From Trichoderma breve (Eukaryota > Ascomycota > Sordariomycetes > Hypocreales > Hypocreaceae), in the NCBI RefSeq assembly GCF_028502605.1, contig NC_079234.1, forward strand, positions 1,116,001 through 1,180,000: 64,000 nt of DNA, written 5' to 3'. Each line of letters begins with the position of its first letter. The stretch's first letter is position 1. The notes beneath the pieces were generated by a model, which saw nothing but the letters and a program-made list of their open reading frames with translations, was not told the origin of the DNA and searched no databases. Of the stretch, positions 22,576 through 34,847 are shown piece after piece. A program made the position numbers and the translations under genes.

Positions 22576-25500
22576 GCCTACAGTACCTGGACTTGCAAGT
22601 ACGAGTATAAATTATGCGGGTGTGGCGATCTGCGCTGGGGGGCTCGCTCGCTCGAGAGAGATAGAGAGAGATATAATAACAGTGACAGGTGACAGACAGT
22701 CAGGACAATGCCCGCTGGAAATTAGGGTATTGACAGTGGAAGCCTTGCTGGAAGGTCCAGGAGAAGAGGGAAGAGCTGTTAAGAGCAGGACATGCGGCAG
22801 CGGCAGAACGCTTTTGTCGGTCGAGGCGGTATGGACGTGGTCGCACCGGGTCGAGTCGCCTCCGTGCTTCGTATGCGGGTTGCGGTATGCAGTATGCGGT
22901 ATGTGATATGCGGTATGGGGGATCGTACTCGTCAGGGTATGTACAGTGTCGCCCGTATGTGTGAATCTGTAGGATAGGACAGGAAGCTATGCACAGGTCA
23001 AGCCGGGCATGCCATGCACCTGTATGACCTTGTATGGGCGGACGGCGGGGCACCAGCGGCTCTATCTGCCCTCTTTTTCTCTCGCGGCGAAGGTCGATGG
23101 CCGGATTCTAGACGTTTGGACTGGCAGGGGGTCGCTGGATGCAGATGCAGATGCACCAAGCCGTGGCCCCAGGGCTTTTTGCTCTTGGGGATCCCCGGGA
23201 GGAGTTCGTGCCTTGCTCTGGATACTCTCACTCGTACAGGACAGGCGGAGGAGCGAGTGACGATGCGGGGACGGGCGGATTCGCACCGCAGTCACCGGCC
23301 TTCACGATATGCCAGGTTGGAGATGAGTGGTCGGACCCTTGCGTGGCCAAAGTGCCCGCACAGTACGGGATGGCGCATGCAGGCCAGGGCGCACGGTCTC
23401 AGGTGACGGCGGAGCGGGTTAGGGGGGCCACTGTAGGGGATTGTTTAGGGGGGCTAGCATCGGCAGTTTAGGGGCCACCCCTGAGCTGTCAGTCAATCTT
23501 CGGTCACTACAATGGACTGGTTGGAGGAGCAGCTAACAGCTAACAGCAACAGCAACACTTCCAAGTGTAAATAGCAATCAATTGTCGCCATCAATGTCCA
23601 AGGGCAAGCCATCAACGATATCTTGTGTTCATCACGTAAACTGTGACAAATTCACGGCTCAGCTAGATAATACGAATTGCATGGACACGTGCCGCGTGCC
23701 ACTCAGCAAAAGCGCCCCCCGTCAGAGCCGGACCCGACGTTATTGCTCTCCAGCGCTGACTATCAGTTTGTCCAAGTCATGGAAAAAGCCCACAGTCCGC
23801 TGCTAGGCCGCTGCACGGTGCCTGTACCTGGGACTGGACCCCTTCTGAAAGGAGCACTGGAGCAGAAAAAAAAAATGAAAAAGCTGCCCCTCTCTGTCGT
23901 GCTCACCGGTTCCAAGCCCACGATGCAGGCTGGTGGCCAATCGTTCTGCGTCGTCGCGGCTGCTGGTCATGAGAATTCAAATCCCCCGCATGGCTACCGG
24001 CGGGCCACCACGTTTTCTCGTCTTGTTTTCTCGTCTTCTTCTTCCTCTTTTGGATCCATGATGCATCTTGTTAGGTAATGTTAGGTAATGCAGGACGTGA
24101 GCTGACAATGGATGACACTTTGGCATGGCACGCCATCGTCACTAACACTGGGCGAATGTATTGCCATTCGCAGACATGGAAACAGGCAAGCAAGCCGAGG
24201 CACTGGCTGGTATCCATTGATTGATTCGTGATAATAACCGCATTCAGCCCCCTTCGACTCCATCCATACCACCAAAAGCACTGTATGGCAACTTATCAGA
24301 AGAGCACGCACACTCGCCCTAATGCAAGTACTCAGACTCTCTCGCCCCTCGTTTCCAGAAGCGTCGAACCTCTGCTCTGGCCAACCAACCCCCCTGTGCA
24401 GGCTAGTTTCTTAGTGCTAGGGCTCGCGGATTCTATCCGGCTTCTCGTGATGTGCCTTTTCCGAACCTTGTGCTCCTTTTAGACGATGCAACTTCACCGA
24501 CACTTTTCTTTTCTTTTTCTTTTTCCCTTGTTCCTTGTCGGTTTTAGAGAGAGGGGTTGCCCTTTGCCGACGGCAATAGTGTCGCTAGGCAAAAAGTAAA
24601 ATACACCCTGTTCACGATGTTATTCGTTGTTGATACGCAGTGTGGTTGGCTTCTAGCGACGCCACAGTTGACGACAGCCAACTTGTCATTCCGATGACGG
24701 ACAACTGGCTCGCCAATTAGCTTCAATTCCAGCATCCTCGGTTTGCTGAATCCAGATGGCCCGTGACCAGCAACACGGAAAGCTGCTAGAGAAGTTTAGC
24801 ACGGCTTCTAAAGATTTGCTAAGTTACTAAATCCAGGGGGAAGAAGAAAACGTCAACTGCGCCACGAAGGGGCTGGAGAAAGAAAAAGAGGGCTAAGATT
24901 GCCACAATTTTACGGAGCCCAGATATACGGTACAGAAAACCCAGCACTCTTCTTTTTTGGGGCCTGTGAGCAGATCCGAGATTATTTCGGGCCGGGCAAT
25001 GTACCTTGTCAGTACCGAGAGAGAGATGCTGTAGCCGGGATTTCGCCCAGATGTGCCGAGTCGACGTGGTCGTAGATACAGGATGCTACTCCGTGAGATT
25101 TCTAGGCTTGCCGATGGAAACGAGGCCGTGGGACCTCGACTCCACGACGGCGTCTTGGGCGATGACATGCTGTCAAACCGGTTCTCTTTCTTTTCTGCTC
25201 GGTGCCGATTTTTTCTTTCTATTTTTTGCTCGACCCTATTTTACTAAGATTGCGCCAATCTTTGTTGTCTATGGATAATTTCTGGCAGACGCCGCTTTCC
25301 CTCTCTCGAGTACCGAATCCGGTCATTTTGGCCGGCCTTTCTATTTTGAGACCGGCGGGAGTTGAACAACGCTGGCTTCGGGCGAGAAGTACGAAGTAAT
25401 GCTACCTACCTAGTACAACACTTAATTTCTGTATTGATCTGTATATATGGGTTGTTGAGCAGTTTGTGGAAACGCGTGCACCACAAGGGCACGATTCCAG

Positions 25501-28500
25501 CTGTTGCTCCTCGTTAAATCGCCTCATATATACCGGCAACTTAAAGGAGATAACACCGTATTTGTATACTCGTACTACCAGGACTCATGACAATTAAGTT
25601 ATGTCAATGATTGCCCGTTGCAAGTATTGTATGCATGTTATAGAGCACGCCGTTGTATGCAAGCTTCTGTATCGCTGGGCTCGCCAATGCCAAGCATCAC
25701 GTTCCTCCACAAAGAAAATCCAGCCCCGTCCCGCCGGGCACACCGCCATTGAGACAACAGGTCACAATGCAGCATGGCCGCCTCTTGGCACTTGGGGTAA
25801 TGCAGGCACGACGTGTAAAACCCACCGAGATGCAACCAAGGGGTGGAGATGGCAGCAAAGGATGCCAAGTGGGCGAGTTCTTGGGGTGTTGTGCTGGTAT
25901 CATGTCGCCTACCCTGTAGCCTTAATATGCAATTTGAGGTTGAGCAACAACACGCCAACCATTGATACTTGTGGTCGAGATATACATGTCCAATTCTTAG
26001 GCTGTGCATTGGAAATCAAGTTTACTACAAATAATTGGTGGATGTTGTACCGATTAAAGTCATAAAGCCCCCCCCGTTACTATTGTGTGCCTGCACGAGT
26101 ATAATCGACAAACAGCAACGGCGCCACCAACCAAAGCGCACCACAACAAAGGGCAAGCAGCTGCAAGTAACACACAAGCCGAGACAATTAAAGTTGAAGG
26201 GGCCCATTGCGACGTGGCACAGGAATTCTGGCAGCTGGGCTGAACTAATGGACGCTGCTCATCCAGTACATGTATGCAGATGTGGATAGGCCTGGAGCTG
26301 TTTGCGCGGTGCATGGACTCTCATTTTACTCTTCTCCATTTTACCACTCTCTGTCCCATATGACTCGAGTCACGGAGCAAAGGATGGATGAGCATCTCAA
26401 TGGAGTGTTGTATATGAGAAACGGAGAATCCACTGAGAAAAAACAAGACAGGCGAGACATGATCAGCATACAACCCGAGTTGCTGCACCAGTAAAATCAT
26501 AGGGCTGTGGTCTCGGCTCCATCCGTGCTGGGAGAGAATGAAGATGAATTGATGCCTGTATGGCTGACGCCTATCTATACACGTATCCAGCTGCTCCCTC
26601 GCAGCAAGGCACATGAACAGTCAGAGGCCCGGCTGCCTCTTATTTATTTTCTTTCTTACTTCGGCTGGCTTGCAGGAGGCGCAAATCGATCGGCCGACTG
26701 GAGATACGCGCGATCGAGGGGTGGATGTCTCACAAAGAAAAAAAGAACAACATCTACAAGAGAGACAACGTTGCCCCTTTTCTTTACCTTTGTTTATTTT
26801 TATTCCCAGTCTCTTCGCATTCTGTCTCACATTAATATACATTTGATTTTCCCTTTTTATTTCCATCTGTATTTTTTCTCGTCGTCTTCAATCTGAAGGA
26901 GTTTTGTAGTGGTGCTTGTTTTGGGCACTCCAGCCAATCGGGCTGCTGCCCCTTGCGAGCTGCCCCTGGATCCCCTGCCGCGTGCGTTGGAAAAACTTGG
27001 ACAGCGGCCACAGGCTGCAGGGGAGGCCCCTGTTTGTGCCGCGAGGTACCTCTACTTTGGTGCCTGTGCCTGTATTCCGGCCGGGCGGCGCTCGGAATGC
27101 TGGTGGACACGCTAAAACAGAAGACAACGGCGTCGACGCCGAGACTTGTAGAAGAAGTACTTGTACATGAGTGTAGGTCTGCAGTAGCGAGAAGAAGAAA
27201 ATGAACCTTGAAGAGCTGAACTCGATTTACACCAAAACTCTTCGCCTCGCTTAGAGAAGAAAAAAGAAAAGAGACAAAAAGGAATCAATGCAGGGCACGA
27301 AGTCTCGGCTGCTGGGAAATTGGTGCCATGCAGGCCGTTGTCGTACGAGCGAGATGCAACGCCTTGTGAGGTGGCACATGAGGAACCCGGTTCATGCATC
27401 CGGTGAAGCTGCGCGTCCAAGACACTCTACAGAGCCTCAGCTTGATAGGACGAGAGAGGCATACAACGCAGGTCCAGAGGCTTACACGCTGCATTGGCGG
27501 GTTTCAGAAGGATCAGCGCTATCTCCTCGGGTGCCGTGCGAGCTACACGTCTGATTTGATGGGGGTTCAATTGGTAATACTAAGCTTGAGGTCCTTTGTT
27601 AGTATGGAGTCGCGGTCCAGGTAGCAGCGTTTTTGATGGATTGGATGGAGAACTCAATGGCTGTGCATCCACGTTGATGGGCGGGACAAAAGCACACGGG
27701 TCCTTGCATGGGGTGCAATCCCGAGAGGTGCAAAGGCGGCAAACAAGGCCGAGCGAGGGATCAGCGCTGAACCGGATCTCGATGCCATCAGTATGACATG
27801 GTGCCAAGCAGGGAGCTCCAGCCAGTAGCGCCGGAAGTCGAGGAGATTTGAGATGTATGGATCTTGGGAGGGAAAACCGCGCAAAGTTTGGGATTGACGA
27901 GAATACGATGAATGAATTTTGTACGGTAAGTGAGAACAATAAGAGGTGTATGTAAGTACCAGTACTAATGGACATAATAAAGCACCAAGCAAATGATGGA
28001 GGGCAGCAAACGGCTCTTGAATGGAAAGTTAAAAAACAAGACTAACGGGCGCAGATTAAGATGCAGCTGCTTTGTCCTTGTCCAACGCAGCTAGACCAGG
28101 ATCAGGACCAAGGAGGCAAACGGCCTGGGCTTGGCCTTTGTTCCGGTTGCAGCGCTGTCTGTCAGCGGTGCTGTGGTTTGATGTGGTGTGACGTGGGTTC
28201 CTTTAATCAGATTTGATAGTGCCCAAGTCCAGATAGAGGGAGAGTAGAGGAAAAAGAAAGCAAAGCTGAGCTGAGCTGAGCTACCTCAGAAATGGTTGGA
28301 GGAGAGGAGGGGTGAAAGAGAAGGGCCTTATCTTGGTCCTTTTCCTCTTCTGCACCAGCATCACATAGCATCTGCATCTGCATCTCGGCTCTGCATACAT
28401 ACAGCCCTGTCTCTCGGTTCTGCCTTTTCTCCCTGCTTGCTGCTTCAGGCCGTTATCTGCTTGCTTCAGTAGTGCTGTCTGCTTTGCTGTTTGTGTGGCT

Positions 28501-29584
28501 CGGCTGCGATATCAATTGGCTTTCTGGCTGCCACACACTTTTTTCCACTGGCGGCTTCTCGCATCCGGCACTTGATAACACCATAACTCACACTCACTCA
28601 CACACTCACACTCACACTCACACACCAACACACACTCTAACCATCTGTCTATTTGTGTTGTGAATAGAGAAGCACACAGAGAGAGCATCAACTAACCCCC
28701 CCCAAATCAAGTAGCGGGCTACACCAAAAGACGCAATCATCACGGCCGTCATCTTTATCTTTAGCATCCATCAGCATCATCCATCAGCCCTCGTCAGCAT
28801 CAAATCCTCCCCGTTAGCGCGCTCCAGTCGTCTCGTCTTTATCCGCCACTAAGTCCCAAGCTGCTCCATACTCGTACTCCAAAAAAAGAGGCACTTGACG
28901 AGTCGAGTCGAGAACTCCTAGTTTCGTACAGGTACTTTGCGTGCCTTAGCATCAATTCTGAACCTTTGGATTGGAACGGGCCACGCCGCTCCGGCCACTA
29001 TTGCGCCTTGCCGCCGAATCTAAACCACAAGTTTTTTTTTCGGGTTCAGTTTTCTGGTTTTATTCTTTTTACCTTTTTTTTTATTTTATTTACTTTATCC
29101 CTTGTTTAGCCAACGCCCAAACCGACGCTCTCGTGGGGCTATTGCTGGTTGATAGAAGGCTTTTTTGGTATTCCTAGCCTTGTTCATCGCTCGTCCTCCA
29201 TCGCCGGCCAAATTTTTGTTGTTGCATCTTGGTTTGATCGCCCTTTCACTTACACACAGCCTTACCTGTATCCAAACTCGGTCTATTTGCTTTACCAGAG
29301 TCTCTTCTGTAGGAAAATAGAAGAAGGAAAGGAAAAACACATCAATTGGATAGTCCAAGCTATACAAATACGCCGTCACGAGCCTGGATCCAGACCCTTG
29401 GCGGGCTTCTCATGTCTCGGCCATCACGCGCGCACCCAATCCAGCGAGATACGCTCCAGCTCACCCACCTGACCATCCCGGATAGAGACGCAACGGGGGG
29501 GCACATACTTGGACTGGGAGTAGCGTAGAGGGCATTCTTGGTCGATAATACTAATACGAGGTCGCATTCCCTCGGCCGCTCGCC
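22576..29584. other. Seven-kilobase intergenic region
   Basis: No coding gene that I can support lies between the divergent genes starting at 22575 (minus) and 29585 (plus). The longest frames (about 130 codons) have shadow-like composition and no splice partners. Contents noted are GA/CT-rich tracts near 22.65 kb, CT-rich leader-like DNA at 28.3-29.5 kb, and the CACACT microsatellite. The region should contain two promoters and long 5' leaders; non-coding transcripts are possible but unproven. Confidence 0.5.
28586..28637. repeat. CA/CT-type microsatellite (ACTCAC units)
   Basis: A run of about 52 bp is built from imperfect ACTCAC and ACAC units. It lies about 950 bp upstream of the 1,406-codon gene and is probably length-variable between strains. 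Confidence 0.85.
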
Positions 29585-32500
29585 ATGCCAGTCGCTGAAG
29601 CAGACGCCGAAGCTGCTGCGTCAGTGGAGGGTTCTGCAGCTGTTGCTGTTGCTACTGCTGTTGCTTCTACAAGCTCGCCTGGGAATGACGATACCCTCAG
29701 ACTCGCCTCGCCACTCTCGACTCCAACAACGGCCACGAGCCCCGTGTCGCCGACCTTTCTGTCTGTCGCCGGCAGAGTCAGCACGCCCTTGAGCCTGTTT
29801 ATCGACTCTGCGCCCAGCAGCGGCAAGAAGAAATCGACCACCAGCCCCGAGTCCGAGTCTGCTGCGGCGGTGCGTCAGCGTTATCTCGCCATGTCGCCCA
29901 CGGCGGCTGCCATTGCGCCGGGCGCTGCGAGCGCCGACGCCACAGAGTCCAGGCTCGCAGAGGCCAGTAAAACAGAGGCAGATGCAGATGCAGAGAGCCT
30001 GCAACAGGCGCTGCGCGAACAAGAGCAAGAACAGGACCAGGAAGAGCAAGACGAGGCGGGCTGGAGAGAAAAGAACCTGAGCACGAGCGCAGGCGCAGGC
30101 ACAGGACCACCGCTGCCGTGGTCTCCCAGCAGCACGACGAGCAATTCTAATGCTAATATCACTGCCGCCGCCTCTCTCTCACTGTCTCCCACCGCTGGCG
30201 ACATTAAGCATGACCTCTCCAGAGGCGTCATTTCCGCTCCCCTGCCCCAGAGCCCCAACCGACACGAGCGCCCCTCGATTTCTGCCCGGGATTCGGACAT
30301 CGCGACCCTAATTACGGGTGCTTATACCACTACCACTGCCACTACTAGCATTGCCACCGTTGCCAGTAATACTCGAGCGGCCACCGTTCGTATCCCTGCA
30401 CCTGCACCCGAAGAAGCGCCATTGCATACGGGCAGCGTGCAGCCGGGCACCAAGCTGGCCCATCCAAAGCCCATCCTGCACATTGCTACCGACGTCTCAT
30501 CGCCATCGAAACACAGTCACCACTCCGACCTGCTCACCCGCTCCGCGTCAGCCGTCAGCAACATTGCCCATCTCGAAGCCACGGCCGAGCGCCTGTCCAT
30601 GACCAGCAGCATCGACGATGCCATCCGAGAACTGCACTGCGAACTGAAGCGAAGCGACAGCAGACGATCCTCCATCCTCGCCGCCAGGGCCGCATCGGCT
30701 GACGAACACTCGACACGCCTGCGACGATATCCCTCCAACTCATCCTCCTCCGCCGCTGCCGCCGCCCGACAAAAGGGCTACTCTCCCGCGTACGTAATGT
30801 CACCCACGAATTCCCTCTCGGGCCGCATGCGATCGGGCTCCAACGCCTCGACCGGCCGCCCGGAGCACGAAGTCATCAACTCCATCCTGTCCCGCCACGG
30901 CCCGGGCAAGAGCTCCGTCAGGAGTGTCCGGTCGGCCAAGCCCTCGCTGGCTGAGATATCCGAGTCCGAGCCCATCTCCCTGACCCAGCACGTGCTGGAT
31001 CAAGTCGACGCCGTGCCCCCTTTTGAGCACGCCGCCGCCGCCAGCTCCAGGAGCATCATCGAACAGGACGCTGTTGGCGTCCCACAGACCGACGAGTTCC
31101 ACAACATGCTCGAGGGCGGCTTTAGAAGCCATAGGGCTTCTAATCTGGTCCTCGTAAACCCGGACCTGCCCTCTGACCACGACGAACACGATGGCTACGA
31201 GGCCGAGCGGCCCATGACAGCCAACTCCACAAATACCTTCCAGGTGGCCCAGGACGCGTTTGTCGACTTTGACGGCGCCCACTGCGAGACGGACAACGAG
31301 GATGATCGTTTCGCTACGGCCGACATGGGGTCGCGCTCGCAGAAGCGAGACAGGCTGTCCGACGTGCACCAGCTGCCGGCCCAGCTGCAGGCTCCTGCTC
31401 CCCAGATGCCCCAATCTCAGACCCAACCTCCTGTCGTCGACGATGAATTATTCCTGCCCACCCCCCAACAGTCTTCGGCCGAGTTCGTGAGCGAGTTCGT
31501 GAGGCCGCAGTCTTACTTTGACCAACAAACCGGCCAGCACATGCTGTACTACCCGGCTCGTGTGCCTGCTATGCTCAACCTGCCGCCCAAGCTGTCCAAC
31601 AAGCCCAAGGCCGCTGACCGGAACCAGCGACGCTCGCAGATCCTGAGCGCCATGATGCAGCCCAAGGAGAACAAGAGAAAGTCGGTCGTCCCCGACCTGG
31701 ACCAGATTGCCCTGCCCGACCCTCTCTCTGGCCACCGCAACTCGTTTGCCGCCCTGACCCTGGCGGACAACTTGGAGGACGCTGACGATGCCACCACGCC
31801 CACTCCGTTCCTCGAGGAGCCCGCACCTCAATCTCGGAACGGATCCGCGCCCTCTCTCGAAGATCTTCGCCGGCCCCAGCGGCTGTCCAAGATGGACACT
31901 GACAAGCACCAATCCAATATACCCAACCTCGAAAACATTCCCCCTCACCTCCGAGCCAGCGTCTTCTTCGACCAGCCATCTCTCGAGCTTCCCGAGATCG
32001 AGGTCAAGGATGGATCAGCTATGGCTACGCTCGACAGCATTCTCGATGCTTCGGCCACTGCTCCCGTCAGTGCCTTTACTGATCACCTGTACGCTGGCAA
32101 ACTGGGCTCTGAGACCTACGGCAAGGAGAAGAAGAAGAAGGCGTCCAAGCACAAGCAGCAACCCTCCACCAACACCCTGGGGGCCGCGCTTGCTGAAGCG
32201 CCCAAGGAGCAGTCGACAATCAGGCTGCTCACCAAACGAAGCCAGAGCAGCTTGTTTGGAAGGATTAACAAGGACCATGATCCCAATGACAATGCTCATG
32301 ATGGGGCTGATGAAGAAGAGGAGCATGAAGAAGAGGAAGAGGAAGAGGTTGACGAAGGCATCCTTGATGGAATGCCCACGACGCTCCTCGGCGAGATCCA
32401 TCTTCGAAAGCAGCAACAGAAACAGCGAATCCTCAACCAGGGCAACGTAGCGCCCCAAGGCATGCGTGCCACCCTCCTGGAGATGGATGCTGTCGCCGAG

Positions 32501-33805
32501 ATGCAGCGCAAGCAACGCCTCAAGCAGCGCGTCAACCTTGCCTGGGAGGAACAGAATGTCGCCGCGGAGCAAACCATTTCCGACGACGAAGACACGCCCC
32601 TGGCCGTCATTGCTGCCATGCACCAGGGTGCCAAGAATATGGCCGATGTCGACCGCCCTATAGGACTTATGGAGATGCGCCAGCTAGAAGAAAACGAACC
32701 CCTGAGTTCACGCGCTGCTCGTCTGCAGGGACGAGCCTCCACCGTCTTTAACGCGAAACGCCAGAGCAACCTCAGCCTTCCAGTCACGCGCATAGCTGAA
32801 GTGCAGCCGCCAGCTTCGCCGCGCATCATCGAGCCGGACGCGAGCGTGGTGGATGAGGATGCACGCACTACCATTGCTCCAGAACCCGAACCCGTGGCGG
32901 CTGAGATTGAGGAAGAGACGCTTGGTGCCAGGAAGCGCCGCCTGGCAGAGTCACAGCTGCCCAAGGCCCGTCCTGTCAGCAGCACCTTTTCTGCTGAGCT
33001 CCTGGGCCAGTTTGCTGATCCTGAGGAGTCCAAACCCAAGCCTAATGCGGGCGTAGAGGATGAGACCCTGGGCCAGCGCCGTCGCCGTCTGCAAGCTGAG
33101 CGGGAGGCTCGCGAAAGAGAAATGAGCTATGGTAACCTGACTGGAGAAAGACCAGGCGAAAGGCCAGTCAGTTACGGCAACCCGATGGTCGAGCCGCCCA
33201 GGAGAGGCGTGATGCGCCGTGTCAGCATGGCGGACATGCTCTCGGTGCACCAGAACGTCCAGGACCCTCGCATTGCGGAGCAAAGGCGCCAGCAGGAGGA
33301 GCAGATGAGGCTTGCTCAGCAGGATGCCATGCTGGCGGCAGTCAGAAGCCAGATGCCCACCGCTCTTGTACAAAACGGCAATGCTCGCCCCGGAGGTTTC
33401 AAGGGAGGTCTGTACAATGACGGAACGGGCGGACTTGGCGTGGAGGCGGCCAGATCGAGCACAGCTCTCAATCAATTCCAGACCCGCAGCTTTACCAACA
33501 CCGGCTCTAGGAACCGAGCTACCATGATGGCGCCGCCTAATGGCTACGGTATCGCGCAGGGAGGCTTGCAGCATTCCTACAGCACGCTCACGGGCTTTGG
33601 TCCGGCCGCCATGAACGGTAGAAGTCCTATGGCAGGCATGAACCCTATGGGAGGCATGAACGGCATGAAGCAGATGAGCGTGTACGGTGCTGGTAACCTC
33701 TATGGTGCTAATGGACTCATCCAGCCAAACATTGGCATTCCCATGTCTAATCCTAACGGTCAGATGGACCGAGTTGAGAGGTGGCGACAGGGCGTTTTCC
33801 CATAG
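29585..33805 (+). CDS. Uncharacterised 1,406-residue low-complexity protein
   Basis: One long exon encodes 1,406 residues; I recognise no catalytic domain. The N-terminal 400 residues are rich in Ala, Ser, Thr and Pro, with many SP/TP sites. The middle has basic patches (NKPKAADRNQRRSQILSAMM) and short ordered-looking segments such as NIPNLENIPPHLRASVFF. An acidic run (EEEEHEEEEEEE) lies at about 910. A Gln/Arg-rich, coiled-coil-prone section follows, holding two copies of an ETLGxR(K/R)RRL motif at about 1,105 and 1,160. The last 170 residues are Gly/Met/Asn-rich (AGMNPMGGMNGM). There is no signal peptide or TM segment. The pattern suggests a phosphorylated cytoplasmic scaffold or RNA/cytoskeleton-associated protein, but that is only an inference. 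The CT-rich upstream DNA fits a long 5' leader. Confidence 0.85.
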   Translation: MPVAEADAEAAASVEGSAAVAVATAVASTSSPGNDDTLRLASPLSTPTTATSPVSPTFLSVAGRVSTPLSLFIDSAPSSGKKKSTTSPESESAAAVRQRYLAMSPTAAAIAPGAASADATESRLAEASKTEADADAESLQQALREQEQEQDQEEQDEAGWREKNLSTSAGAGTGPPLPWSPSSTTSNSNANITAAASLSLSPTAGDIKHDLSRGVISAPLPQSPNRHERPSISARDSDIATLITGAYTTTTATTSIATVASNTRAATVRIPAPAPEEAPLHTGSVQPGTKLAHPKPILHIATDVSSPSKHSHHSDLLTRSASAVSNIAHLEATAERLSMTSSIDDAIRELHCELKRSDSRRSSILAARAASADEHSTRLRRYPSNSSSSAAAAARQKGYSPAYVMSPTNSLSGRMRSGSNASTGRPEHEVINSILSRHGPGKSSVRSVRSAKPSLAEISESEPISLTQHVLDQVDAVPPFEHAAAASSRSIIEQDAVGVPQTDEFHNMLEGGFRSHRASNLVLVNPDLPSDHDEHDGYEAERPMTANSTNTFQVAQDAFVDFDGAHCETDNEDDRFATADMGSRSQKRDRLSDVHQLPAQLQAPAPQMPQSQTQPPVVDDELFLPTPQQSSAEFVSEFVRPQSYFDQQTGQHMLYYPARVPAMLNLPPKLSNKPKAADRNQRRSQILSAMMQPKENKRKSVVPDLDQIALPDPLSGHRNSFAALTLADNLEDADDATTPTPFLEEPAPQSRNGSAPSLEDLRRPQRLSKMDTDKHQSNIPNLENIPPHLRASVFFDQPSLELPEIEVKDGSAMATLDSILDASATAPVSAFTDHLYAGKLGSETYGKEKKKKASKHKQQPSTNTLGAALAEAPKEQSTIRLLTKRSQSSLFGRINKDHDPNDNAHDGADEEEEHEEEEEEEVDEGILDGMPTTLLGEIHLRKQQQKQRILNQGNVAPQGMRATLLEMDAVAEMQRKQRLKQRVNLAWEEQNVAAEQTISDDEDTPLAVIAAMHQGAKNMADVDRPIGLMEMRQLEENEPLSSRAARLQGRASTVFNAKRQSNLSLPVTRIAEVQPPASPRIIEPDASVVDEDARTTIAPEPEPVAAEIEEETLGARKRRLAESQLPKARPVSSTFSAELLGQFADPEESKPKPNAGVEDETLGQRRRRLQAEREAREREMSYGNLTGERPGERPVSYGNPMVEPPRRGVMRRVSMADMLSVHQNVQDPRIAEQRRQQEEQMRLAQQDAMLAAVRSQMPTALVQNGNARPGGFKGGLYNDGTGGLGVEAARSSTALNQFQTRSFTNTGSRNRATMMAPPNGYGIAQGGLQHSYSTLTGFGPAAMNGRSPMAGMNPMGGMNGMKQMSVYGAGNLYGANGLIQPNIGIPMSNPNGQMDRVERWRQGVFP

Positions 33806-34847
33806 ATGAGGAGCTCGGCATCGCATAGACGTGGGAAGACGCATCGCTGAAGACATATACCCATCCGTACACACACACATTTATATATCATACTACTACC
33901 AAAGACTCGCACAAAAAGCATCGTCATCACTTCCCTTCGTCATTTCGGACATGCGCTGCGAGAAACATGGGGGTTTATACACACACAACCCCTTATTATA
34001 TCTGGCGGACGAAAGATCTTGCCACAAATTCGCATACGAGCCCTATAGTTTTTACCTGTTTGGTCCGATCTTATCTGATTTTTTGTGTCTTTTGCTTTGT
34101 TCATTCTGTGTAGGGGGAGGGGGAAAGGGGAGGGCTTGTATTGTATGGCCTAGCATTGCAACGGCGCATTTTGGGAAAATCAAGAGACAAATTTGCTTGC
34201 GGAAGAAGAAGTTTTTGTCTTCTATATATATTTTACTGGGCTACTTAATTTTTTGAGATTAATTAAGGGGAGGGATTGATAGAGATGTAGCGTATGTACG
34301 AATGGATTTGAATGCTTTTTTCCATCTTGATGCTTTGTTGGTGTGGATGTCAGTATTGCGTGTGCAGTGATGTTTGCTTTCTCTTTGTTGGTAATGCGTG
34401 TGTAAATGATGTTTGTTCCTTGACTGAATGACTTTGGATGCTACATCTGTAATCTAATGATTCCTGTTGGAGAAAGGCAGGGACTTCTATCCACTCAGTT
34501 TGTTGATGGGGACTTCGAGGCCGAAGAACTTCTCGCACCTGTGACAGTACCCATTCAATAACGTGGATTCTATTAGCACCGCGGAATGAATAGAGACTTT
34601 TACTAACTGGGATTCGGAAAAGATTCTGCTGCTATAGGGAGAAGTATTGTGAATGCGAGCTAGGGGTTATATAAATGGATGTGGAGGCGAGAGAGAGAGA
34701 GAGAGAGCCCGTGGAGCTTTGTTGAACTGATGGGGAAGACTTTTGATGCAGTTGGCTGATGAATAGACGAAGTAGGATATTGAGTAATTTCTAATATCTG
34801 CGACTAAAGTTGTCATATAACATGCCTATCATTGTCCCTTTCCCGTA
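33806..34847. other. Convergent intergenic region
   Basis: About 1 kb between two convergent stop codons. It holds the likely 3' UTR of the 1,406-codon gene (to about 34.3 kb) and of the NLR gene. A GA dinucleotide run lies at 34689-34707. A minus-strand frame at 34350-34538 has no supported gene. Confidence 0.55.
34689..34707. repeat. GA dinucleotide run
   Basis: Nine to ten GA units in a row on the plus strand, about 140 bp downstream of the NLR stop codon. A simple microsatellite. Confidence 0.85.

Noticed and set aside
25340..25395. Possible tRNA-like GAGTTGAAC element
   Set aside because: No acceptor stem, anticodon arm or D-arm could be folded around it.
28586..28637. CRISPR-like array of short repeats
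   Set aside because: It is a simple eukaryotic CA/CT microsatellite with no spacers.
34502..34590. Tiny minus-strand exon-like string (CEKFFGLEVPINKLSG)
   Set aside because: Preceded by a CAG acceptor-like site but no upstream exon with matching phase could be found.
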